From NCBI RefSeq assembly GCF_051860665.1, contig NZ_JBHYDM010000009.1, forward strand, positions 124,001 through 188,000: DNA of 64,000 nt. The letters run 5' to 3'. This DNA comes from Falsiroseomonas sp051860665 (GTDB lineage Bacteria; Pseudomonadota; Alphaproteobacteria; Acetobacterales; Acetobacteraceae). A program made the translations under genes and the position numbers. Positions 51,658 through 59,842 of the stretch are shown here, in pieces. Under the pieces are notes generated by a model. It had not been told where the DNA came from. It made no database searches and worked only from the letters and a program-made list of their open reading frames with translations. Numbering within the stretch: position 1 is the first letter of the stretch; the number at the start of each line of letters is the position of its first letter.

Positions 51658-54220
51658 CAAGCGGGACGACCTGCGCCCCATTCAGGTCTTCATGGGGACG
51701 CGCCAGTTCATAGAGCGTGAGGAGCCTGAGCCCTTCGGCGGCGGCAACAAGGATTTTTTTGCGGGCGATGACGCCGGCTTCGTCCGGCACAAGCAACGAC
51801 TTCGCGGTAGCATCAAGGCGGTTGCGTCCGCCCTGCGCGGCGCGGGGCAGCCGATGGGCTTTGTGAAGGTTGTCCAGCGCGAGGAGGCGCTCGCCAAGAG
51901 CCACCGTCCCTTGCGCGCGCTGTTCAGCAGGGCGCACCGGTTCGCCCTGGTCGGCGCTGATGCCGTAGGTGAGATGCTGTTCCAGGTGACGCCAGACGCG
52001 CTCGAGCGGATCGACCGCATCGTCGAGCAGAAGGCCGAGGCGGTCCCCCGGATGGTTGAAAGCCAGAAGACCGGCAAGCTGGAACCGCGAGTTTCCGGTT
52101 ACCGCAGCGAGCTTGGCGGCATCAAGGATATCCGGCTGTACGAGCCGGCCGACCGCGTTGCGTTCTCGGCCGACGAGGCCGTTGCCTGGATGCGCCAGCC
52201 TAACGTGGTCGGCGGCTACATCGTCGAGCTCTTCAAGCCGGATGCCGAGCTCGGTTTCGACGCCGTGGGCAGGCTAATCGAGAACTTTCGCGCCGGTCTG
52301 GAGCGGATCGGCGGCGGGATGCTGGTCAGGCCCTTCCTGCCGGGCGCCCAGACGGCCGCCTTCGGTGAGCCGCCCGTGGCCTTGTCCGTGCAGCTGACAG
52401 CCGGGAGCGGCCAGCGTTTGGTCGAGCTGCCGTTCTTACCAGGCGGGCGGGTGGCGGAGGTGAGCACGGCGCGGCTGCCCGCGGCGCCGGAGGGCTCCGT
52501 CGGGCGCGACCTGACCCCGGCACGACACGGCGCCCTGTTGGAGTTCCTCGCGGGGCAGTCTCTTGTGCGCGCGGTAGAGTTGCCGCCGGTCCTTGAGACC
52601 GCGCCCATGGGGGCCCTGGCGGGCAGCAGAGAGGCGATCGTCCCGCCGCCACCAGATGGGGACCACCCGGTGGTGGGCATCATCGACGGCGGCGTGGCCG
52701 ACGTGGAGAAGCTGAACGCCTGGAAAGTAGGCGATGCCGGCCTTGTACCCTTCTCCGACAGGAGCGAGGGCCATGGAACATTCATTGCGGGACTCGTGGT
52801 CGCCGGGGCGCATTTCAATCCGGGCCTAGCTGGCGGCATCGAGCCGGCTGGCTGCAAGTTCTTCGACCTCGACTTCTTCCCCCGCCGCGAGCTGCGCAGC
52901 CGCTACTACCGCGACATCGAGGACCTGTTCGACCAGTTGGAGGAGAAGGTCCGCGTCGCCAAGCGCGACCACGGCGTCCGCGTCTTCAACCTGAGCTTCG
53001 CCTTCGGTCGGCGGCCGTCGAATCTGGGCTACTCGCTGGCTGCCGACCGATTGGACCGCTTGGCGCGGGCGTTGGACGTGATCTTCGTGGTGTCGGCTGG
53101 AAACCTAGCCTCCGGCACTTCGCGGCCGCCCTGGCCGGCGCAGGCGGACGACGCCGTCACGATGCTGGCCGGCTTCGCCGGCCGCGACCAGGGCCTCCCG
53201 GCGCTCAGCGAGCACATGCTCGGCCTTACGGTCGGCGCCGTGAACCCGCCCGGCATCGCCGGGCATGCGGTGAAGATGCCGACCACCTACACATGCCGCG
53301 GCCCGGGCGTCGGCGGCGGGCGCAAGCCCGAACTGGCACAATACGGGGGCGCCGAGGCAGCCGGCAATCGGACCGGCCTTGCCTCCATTAGCCCCGAGGG
53401 CGAGGGCGTGGACGGGTGCGGGACCAGCTACGCGGCGCCGCTCACCGCTGCTGGCGTCGCCACCCTTGACCAGCGGCTCGCGCGGCAGGCCCCGCGCGAG
53501 ACCCTGCTGGCACTGCCTGTGCACCGGGCCGCCAGGCCCGCAGAGCTTTGCGCGCCGAAGCTACGCCATGTGGCGCGCGACTTCGTGGGCTTCGGCCTCG
53601 CGCCGCCGGCCGACCTGCTGCTTAGCGACGACCCGCACAGCGTCACGCTGGTCTTCAGCGAGCGGCTGCTCGCCCGCCAGAGGCTCGACTTCCCCTTCGC
53701 TTGGCCGCGGTCGCTGGTGCGGCCCGACGGGGCGTGCCGGGGGCGAGCGGATGTGACCCTGGCCTACACGCCGCCGATCGACCCGGCCCACCGCGAGGAG
53801 GCCATGCGGGTGCAGCTAGAGGCATATCTCCACCAGGAGGATCTGGTAGACACCGCGACGGGTGCGGTGGAGTGGGTGAGCCGGCTCACCCATGACGGCG
53901 CCGGCCTGCCCCAAGGCATGCACAAGACTGAGAAGTACCTGATTACGACCGGGCTAAAGTGGTCGCCGATTAAGCGCTACCACGCCAATATGCCGCAGGG
54001 CCGCGGGAACACTTCCAATTGGCGGCTCTCCCTGGACAGTCTCGTCCGCGCAGGCACAGCCTTCCCGGCCGAGGGCGTGCACTTCACGCTTCTGCTGACG
54101 ATCTCCGATCCGAAAGGAGCCGCGCCCGTCCGAGAGGAGGTGCGGCTTGACCTGCGAAACCGCGGCCTGGCGCTGGCGGACATCACGGTCGCGCATCGCG
54201 TGCGCCCCCGCAGCCGCTGA
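51650..54220 (+). CDS. IetS-like subtilisin-family serine protease
   Basis: ATG 51650 gives 856 residues with no signal peptide, so it works in the cytoplasm. The S8 catalytic set is complete: Asp346 (GIIDGGV), His375 (EGHGTFIAG), oxyanion Asn485 (SAGN) and Ser593 (GCGTSYAAP). About 330 residues precede the catalytic domain, including predicted beta-rich parts, and about 220 beta-rich residues follow it; these may sense a trigger or bind the target. Translation is coupled to the ATPase gene. Cytoplasmic location and the partner argue against a nutritional protease. Confidence 0.85.
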   Translation: MASKRDDLRPIQVFMGTRQFIEREEPEPFGGGNKDFFAGDDAGFVRHKQRLRGSIKAVASALRGAGQPMGFVKVVQREEALAKSHRPLRALFSRAHRFALVGADAVGEMLFQVTPDALERIDRIVEQKAEAVPRMVESQKTGKLEPRVSGYRSELGGIKDIRLYEPADRVAFSADEAVAWMRQPNVVGGYIVELFKPDAELGFDAVGRLIENFRAGLERIGGGMLVRPFLPGAQTAAFGEPPVALSVQLTAGSGQRLVELPFLPGGRVAEVSTARLPAAPEGSVGRDLTPARHGALLEFLAGQSLVRAVELPPVLETAPMGALAGSREAIVPPPPDGDHPVVGIIDGGVADVEKLNAWKVGDAGLVPFSDRSEGHGTFIAGLVVAGAHFNPGLAGGIEPAGCKFFDLDFFPRRELRSRYYRDIEDLFDQLEEKVRVAKRDHGVRVFNLSFAFGRRPSNLGYSLAADRLDRLARALDVIFVVSAGNLASGTSRPPWPAQADDAVTMLAGFAGRDQGLPALSEHMLGLTVGAVNPPGIAGHAVKMPTTYTCRGPGVGGGRKPELAQYGGAEAAGNRTGLASISPEGEGVDGCGTSYAAPLTAAGVATLDQRLARQAPRETLLALPVHRAARPAELCAPKLRHVARDFVGFGLAPPADLLLSDDPHSVTLVFSERLLARQRLDFPFAWPRSLVRPDGACRGRADVTLAYTPPIDPAHREEAMRVQLEAYLHQEDLVDTATGAVEWVSRLTHDGAGLPQGMHKTEKYLITTGLKWSPIKRYHANMPQGRGNTSNWRLSLDSLVRAGTAFPAEGVHFTLLLTISDPKGAAPVREEVRLDLRNRGLALADITVAHRVRPRSR

Positions 54221-54352
54221 GCCGACCTGTTTGATGTCGGCTTACTACCCGGACGAGGCAACACTTCCGCCTCGTCCCGCTGGGGCAAGCCCGTGTGAGA
54301 CGTCCCAGAGGCCCCGCCCGCCCTGCGCAGAACCGTCCCGCTGAAATGGGGT

Positions 54353-54381
54353 TTGACCATTGAGACGCCGACCCGTTATAA
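54353..54381 (+). promoter_or_regulatory. Strong sigma70-type promoter of the resolvase gene
   Basis: TTGACC (54353-54358) and TTATAA (54376-54381) are 17 bases apart, near consensus. Transcription would start around 54388, about 27 bases before the ATG. Confidence 0.65.
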
Positions 54382-54414
54382 GTCTAAGACCCTAGCGAGA
54401 CATGAAGCGCCGCA

Positions 54415-54978
54415 ATGCTGGTAGGATATGCCCGGACATCCACCGTCGAGCAGGAGGCCGGCCTTGAGGCTCAGGCGCGCGACTTGGCCGCCGCCGGGTG
54501 CGAGCGAATCTGTTCCGAGCGAGTGTCATCCATCGGGCGCCGTGCCGAGCTAGAGGCCGCCATTGCCTTCACTCGGCAGGGCGACACGCTGATTGTGACC
54601 AAGCCCGACCGCCTCGCCCGCAGCGTGACCGACCTTCTCGGCATCGTGGAACGGCTGGAGGCGAAGGGCGTGGCGCTGCGCGTGCTGTCTATGGGCGGCG
54701 CCGTAGTGGACACCAGGCAGCCGACCGGGCGCCTCATGCTCACCATGCTCGGCGCGGTCGCAGAGTTCGAGCGGGCCTTGATGCTGGAGCGCCAGCGCGA
54801 GGGAATCGCGAAGGCGAAGGCCGAGGGGAAGTATCAGGGCCGCGCGCCAACCGCACAGCGCCAGGCCGATGCAGTGCGGCAGATGAAGGCGGAGGGCGTG
54901 CGGCCTACCGAGATCGCGCGCCGCCTCGGGATCGGCCGGGCCAGCGTGTATCGCATCCTGGGTGTCGAGGCAGCGTGA
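54415..54978 (+). CDS. Serine recombinase (resolvase/invertase family)
   Basis: The 187-residue protein has the catalytic serine in GYARTSTVEQ (Ser9), the VTKPDRLARSVTDL arginine motif and FERALMLERQREGIAKAKAEGKYQGRAP linker, followed by a resolvase HTH (RPTEIARRLGIGRASVYRIL). It is of normal length for Tn3-type resolvases. In a replicating element it could resolve dimers or invert DNA. No obvious inverted res repeats were found around it. It has its own promoter. Confidence 0.93.
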   Translation: MLVGYARTSTVEQEAGLEAQARDLAAAGCERICSERVSSIGRRAELEAAIAFTRQGDTLIVTKPDRLARSVTDLLGIVERLEAKGVALRVLSMGGAVVDTRQPTGRLMLTMLGAVAEFERALMLERQREGIAKAKAEGKYQGRAPTAQRQADAVRQMKAEGVRPTEIARRLGIGRASVYRILGVEAA

Positions 54979-55304
54979 GTGGTCGGGCGGCTGGGCAACT
55001 CACCAGGTGGCGCGCCGGCCGGCGTCGAGCTGGCGGAGCTGCGCGACCAGACAGGGGGATGGCGCTGCCTGGGGATGACAGGCGGCCGACCCCCCGGCAC
55101 CCCCTCCACCCCCACCCCCCGGAACGCGCTCGCCCCGTCTTGTCCGCCCCTCCGCACGGAGACCATGACCCTTTGGAGCAAATCGGTTTTGGCCGGCCGA
55201 AGAAAATGCCGGCGCCCCGCGCCGTCCCCTGCAACCACGAACCGCAACCACCGCTACCGCGCCCCCGCCCAAGATCGTCGCGCCGTCACACGTCGCACGA
55301 GGCA
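54979..55304. other. Convergent gap between resolvase and the 171-aa gene
   Basis: 326 bases with no credible gene and no clear hairpin. Possible cargo boundary. Confidence 0.5.
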
Positions 55305-55820
55305 TCAAGGCAGTAAGGCCGAGCCTGGTGATGAAAGCCTGTACCGCCAGTATCGGGCCGCTTCCTCAACAAGCTCAGAGAGAAGCCAGGTGTTGTCTGG
55401 CGCTACTTCAACGATGACGTACCGGCCATTTATTGGCCATCCGAATTGCAAGACACCAAACTCGCCAATCTCGTCGGCTTGAAGATCGCTAAGGACCACC
55501 CGATCCCCCATCTTGGCATAGTGCTTTGTCGCGTTCGCAATATCGTGGACTTGATTGACGCTCCAGTTTTCTGCAGCGACACCGTTTCGGAATGATTTAA
55601 GCGCCTCGCGAAGCTTCTTTGTGCTGACCTCGCCTAGCTTCGGAGCCTCAATGGCGTGGAAATAGTGATCGGCCAGGCTCGACACCACGAGGCAAGCCAG
55701 GCAGCCACGCCGCCGATTGTCCGGTGCCGCCATGAACTCTGCTACCGTTGGTTCGACCATCTCCGTGAAAAACGCGGCGGCGGCGTTCTGGAGCAGGTCG
55801 TCAGGGTCGTTCGCATCCAT
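55305..55820 (-). CDS. Hypothetical protein, 171 aa (element cargo)
   Basis: Starts at ATG 55820. Helical protein (GCLACLVVSSLADHYFHAIEAPKLG, TKKLREALKSFRNGVAAENWSVNQVHDIANATKHYAKMGD) with a strand-rich end (FGWPINGRYVIVEVAPDNTWLLSEL). Codons are less GC-biased than the chromosomal genes. No family recognised. It is the last gene before the right repeat and reads towards the element centre. Confidence 0.7.
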   Translation of the reverse strand: MDANDPDDLLQNAAAAFFTEMVEPTVAEFMAAPDNRRRGCLACLVVSSLADHYFHAIEAPKLGEVSTKKLREALKSFRNGVAAENWSVNQVHDIANATKHYAKMGDRVVLSDLQADEIGEFGVLQFGWPINGRYVIVEVAPDNTWLLSELVEEAARYWRYRLSSPGSALLP

Positions 55821-55878
55821 GGCAACCCGCTCTTGATGCTGTCGGCCCGGTAGCGGAAGCGCAGCCTGGCCCGCAGCG

Positions 55879-55896
55879 TGGTTGCACCATGGTTGC
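55879..55896 (+). repeat. Candidate integrase arm-type site, right end
   Basis: TGGTTGCACCATGGTTGC, two TGGTTGC units 11 bases apart, matching 41477-41494 at 16 of 18 positions in the same orientation. It lies 49 bases inside the right repeat. Confidence 0.55.
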
Positions 55897-55909
55897 TCTT
55901 GAAACGAAG

Positions 55910-55940
55910 CCGCCGGCCCCGATCACTCGGAAGCCGGCGG
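55910..55940 (-). terminator. Element-supplied terminator-like hairpin for tRNA-Ala
   Basis: CCGCCGGC (55910-55917) pairs with GCCGGCGG (55933-55940). It lies just after the tRNA 3' end on the minus strand and replaces the chromosomal terminator left at 41272. Confidence 0.5.
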
Positions 55941-55945
55941 AAATT

Positions 55946-56022
<77 letters not shown>

Positions 56023-56176
56023 GCACGCCGAAGCGCGAGGCCGGCCGTATAGCCGCCACCCCGGGGCTGCGCAAGCCTGCCCCGGGCGGCTTTCTGCAAC
56101 CCTTTTCGCAACCTCTTCCGCCTGGACGCGGACCCGCATAGTTTCGGCCTGAAGCATCAGGGGTGGCACGGGCAGG

Positions 56177-56890
56177 ATGAGCAAGATCTACGGGGATGCG
56201 ACCTCGGCACTCGCCGGGCTGCTGCGGGATGGCATGACCATCATGTCCGGCGGCTTCGGCATCAGCGGCATTCCCTCGGTGCTGATCGAGGCGATCCGGG
56301 CGAGCGGTGTGAAGGACCTCACCGTCATTTCCAACAATGCCGGGATCGACGATGCGGGCCTCGGCCTGCTGCTGCATACGCGGCAGATCCGCAAGATGAT
56401 CAGCTCCTACGTGGGCGAGAACGCGACCTTCGCCAAGCAGTACCTGGCCGGCGAGCTGGAGATCGAGTTCAACCCGCAGGGCACGCTGGCGGAGCGCATC
56501 CGTGCCGGCGGCGCCGGCATCCCGGCCTTCTTCACCAAGACCGGCTACGGCACGGCGGTGGCGGAGGGCAAGGAGACGCGCGAATTCGACGGCGAGCACT
56601 ATGTGATGGAGCGCGGGCTCTTCGCCGACCTCGCCATCATCCATGCCTGGAAGGGCGATCACGAAGGCAACCTCGTCTATCGGAAGACCGCGCGGAACTT
56701 CAATCCCGTCATGGCCACCGCCGCCAAGGTGACGGTGGCGCAGGTCGAGCACATCGTCGCCAATGGCGAGATCGATGCCGACCACATCCACACGCCCGGC
56801 ATCTTCGTGAAGCGCATGATCGCGCTGCCCGCCGATTTCCAGAAGCGGATCGAGCAGCGCACCGTGACGAAACGCCCGAACGCGGCCTGA
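56177..56890 (+). CDS. scoA: 3-oxoacid CoA-transferase subunit A
   Basis: The 237-residue protein matches SCOT alpha subunits: MTIMSGGFGISGIPSVLIEAI, LTVISNNAG, ISSYVGENATF and EFNPQGTLAERIRAGGAGIPAFFTKTG. With subunit B it moves CoA from succinyl-CoA to acetoacetate. Follows the tRNA by 150 bases and precedes scoB by 13 bases. Confidence 0.95.
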   Translation: MSKIYGDATSALAGLLRDGMTIMSGGFGISGIPSVLIEAIRASGVKDLTVISNNAGIDDAGLGLLLHTRQIRKMISSYVGENATFAKQYLAGELEIEFNPQGTLAERIRAGGAGIPAFFTKTGYGTAVAEGKETREFDGEHYVMERGLFADLAIIHAWKGDHEGNLVYRKTARNFNPVMATAAKVTVAQVEHIVANGEIDADHIHTPGIFVKRMIALPADFQKRIEQRTVTKRPNAA

Positions 56891-56903
56891 AGGAGTCGAA
56901 AAA

Positions 56904-57554
<651 letters not shown>

Positions 57555-57594
57555 CAGCCCGGCCCGGGGTGCCTGGCGCCCCGGGCGAAGGGCC

Positions 57595-58083
57595 CTATTG
57601 CAGCTGGGGCTGGCGGGCCTGCTGGTAGCGCAGGCGGTCATCCTCCAGGATGCGGCGCAGCCGCTCCAGCTCCCGTTCCCGCTCGGCCAGGGACCGTTCC
57701 CAATCGGCGCCGGCGGTCGGGGCGGGGGCGGCCACCGGCGTGGTGTCCCGCACCGGGCTGCGCACCGCCTGATCCCGCACCGGGGCGCGGCGCACCGTGC
57801 GGCGCGGCGTGCTGCGGCGCGTGGTGGCGGGGGCGGCGGCGGGCACCGGCGGCGGCGGCACCCAGTCCAGCAGGGGAATCGGGCCGCGCGCCTGCGCCTG
57901 GCCGGCGGGGGCGGTGGGGCTGAAGCTCGGCGCGGCGGGGGTCCGCTGGCGGAAGGCGTCGAAATCCGTGACCGTGGCGCTCAGCAGGTCGCGCCCCGGC
58001 CCGGCATCGTTCCAATGCTGCGCGGCGGCGGGCGTGGCGGCCAGCAGGGCGAAAGGCAAGGCGAGAAGGGCAAAGCGGCGCAT
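57595..58083 (-). CDS. Secreted hypothetical protein with coiled-coil tail
   Basis: ATG 58083 gives 162 residues with a signal peptide (MRRFALLALPFALLAATPAAAQ). The middle is Pro/Ala/Thr/Arg-rich and disordered; the end (ERSLAERERELERLRRILEDDRLRYQQ) is a short coiled coil. No family recognised. Converges on scoB. Confidence 0.65.
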   Translation of the reverse strand: MRRFALLALPFALLAATPAAAQHWNDAGPGRDLLSATVTDFDAFRQRTPAAPSFSPTAPAGQAQARGPIPLLDWVPPPPVPAAAPATTRRSTPRRTVRRAPVRDQAVRSPVRDTTPVAAPAPTAGADWERSLAERERELERLRRILEDDRLRYQQARQPQLQ

Positions 58084-58205
58084 CTTGCGGGGTCCCGGTC
58101 TGGAACAGGAGGCTGGCGGCGCGGAGCGCGCGTGCTGGCGCGAAGATGAACGGGCCGGCCGCGGCGCACAAGCAAGGAAAGGCGGATGGGGATGCCAGGC
58201 GCTGC

Positions 58206-58631
58206 CTATAGCAGGCAGAGCGCCTCCAGCTCCCGCCGCAGGGCGGGGGGCAGGGCGTCCAGCCCGCTGGCGGCGGCCTGGCCGCGCGGCGCGTCCGGCG
58301 GCGCCGCCTCCGCCGTGAGGTAGCGCCAGCCCTGGAAGGGTTTCTGGGGGCGCGGCTCCAGCAGCACCAGTTCCGGGTCCAGCACCAGGCCGGCGCAGCT
58401 GGTGCCGTCGTCCCAGCGTTCCTCGCGCACCTCCAGGATGCGCTGGCGCACGCGGATGAAGCCGGACAGGACCCAGTAGAGCGAACCGCCCTCCACCAGC
58501 TCCGCCGCGCGCTTCGGCACCATGCGCGTCTGGTGGCGCAGCGGCGGGTCCAGCGCGGCGCGGCGCGCCTGGTTGGCGGCGAGTTCCGCCACCTCCTTCG
58601 GGCCGACGCAGAGTTTCAGCAGGTGCAGCAT
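58206..58631 (-). CDS. DUF1489 family protein
   Basis: ATG 58631 gives 141 residues beginning MLHLLKLCVGPKEVAELA, the characteristic DUF1489 start, then QTRMVPKRAAELVEGGSLYWVLSGFIRVRQRI and EPRPQKPFQGWRYLTAEAAPPD. The family is largely alphaproteobacterial and of unknown function. It is divergent from the TAXI receptor gene. Confidence 0.88.
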   Translation of the reverse strand: MLHLLKLCVGPKEVAELAANQARRAALDPPLRHQTRMVPKRAAELVEGGSLYWVLSGFIRVRQRILEVREERWDDGTSCAGLVLDPELVLLEPRPQKPFQGWRYLTAEAAPPDAPRGQAAASGLDALPPALRRELEALCLL

Positions 58632-58750
58632 GGGGAAGTGATGTGGCCTGGCGCCGAGTCCCCGCAAGCCCGGCGGCTGTCAGGATGCTTGCCCCGCCGC
58701 GGCATACGGGGTTAATCGGCTGCAACGAAACAGTCCAAGGGAGACGAAAC

Positions 58751-59740
58751 ATGCTGCGCCGCAACCTGCTGGCCGCCACGGTCCTGGGCGCCACCGCGCC
58801 CCTTTTCACCCCCGCACTCGCCCAGCCGCGCAATGCCGCATGGCCGCGCGCCCTGAACATGGGCACCGCCGCCCCGGGCGGCACCTATGCGCTCTATGGG
58901 CCGGCCTGGGGCCAGATCGCGCAGGAAGCGACCGGCGTGCAGATCTCCTTCCGCACCACCCAGGGCCCGAACCAGAACATCATCCTGGTGAACCGCAAGG
59001 AGGTGGAGCTGGGCATGGTGACCATGGGGGTCGCCCTGCAGGCCTGGAACGGCGTCGGCGCCTGGACCCAGGGCAACCGCTTCCGCGACATCCGCGCGCT
59101 GTTCCCGATGTATGACACGCCCTTCCACGGCATCGCCCTGAAGCGCAGCGGCATCACCAAGCACAGCGACCTGAACGGCAAGAGCGTGGGCGTCGGCCCG
59201 CGCGGCGGCACGCCCGGCACCTACTACCCGCTGCTGCTGCAGGAGCTGGGCATCACGCCCTCCGCCGTGCGCTACGGCTCGGCCTCGGACCTGGTGGGGC
59301 AGATCCAGGACGGGCTGCTGGACAGCTTCCTCTTCGCCTCCGGCGTGCCGGTGCCCGCCTTCTCCGAGATCGAGGTGCAGGCGGAGGTCAATTTCCTGGA
59401 CTTCAGCGCCGAGGAAGCCGCGAAGCTGACGGCGAAATTCCCGGAGCTGGCCGGCGGGTCGCTGCCGGTCGGCACCTATCGCACCCAGCAGCGGCCGCTC
59501 GGCATCGTCGGCATGTACAACTTCGCCATCGGCCACAAGTCGCTGCCCGACGACCTGGCCTATGAGATCACCAAATCCGTGCTGTCGCAGAATGCCCGCT
59601 TCAAGGCGGCGATTTCCGCGGCCTCGGAGACGGTGGCAGCGAACTGGTCGAAGAACACCTTCCTGCCCTTCCACCCCGGCGCCGCGCGCTACCTGCGCGA
59701 GGTCGGGCAGCAGGTGCCGGACAATCTCGTGATGGCCTGA
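58751..59740 (+). CDS. TAXI-family TRAP transporter solute-binding protein
   Basis: The 329-residue protein has a signal sequence (MLRRNLLAATVLGATAPLF, cut after ALAQ), then GTAAPGGTYALYGPAWGQIA and the TAXI core GVGPRGGTPGTYYPLLLQELG. These bind carboxylates such as glutamate in the periplasm for TRAP permeases; no permease gene is in the window. AAGGGAG precedes the ATG at 58751. Confidence 0.93.
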   Translation: MLRRNLLAATVLGATAPLFTPALAQPRNAAWPRALNMGTAAPGGTYALYGPAWGQIAQEATGVQISFRTTQGPNQNIILVNRKEVELGMVTMGVALQAWNGVGAWTQGNRFRDIRALFPMYDTPFHGIALKRSGITKHSDLNGKSVGVGPRGGTPGTYYPLLLQELGITPSAVRYGSASDLVGQIQDGLLDSFLFASGVPVPAFSEIEVQAEVNFLDFSAEEAAKLTAKFPELAGGSLPVGTYRTQQRPLGIVGMYNFAIGHKSLPDDLAYEITKSVLSQNARFKAAISAASETVAANWSKNTFLPFHPGAARYLREVGQQVPDNLVMA

Positions 59741-59842
59741 ACCGATCCGTGACGCATCCGGGGCGGCAGCGCCCCGGATGTTCACGCGCTGGCAAGACGC
59801 ATCTGCCAGAGTCCAGGCTTCGCGATCCGTGGAGCCTGCAAT

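Noticed and set aside
51650..54220. Secreted nutritional subtilisin
   Set aside because: No signal peptide or pro-region of secreted subtilisins, and the gene is translationally coupled to an AAA+ ATPase.
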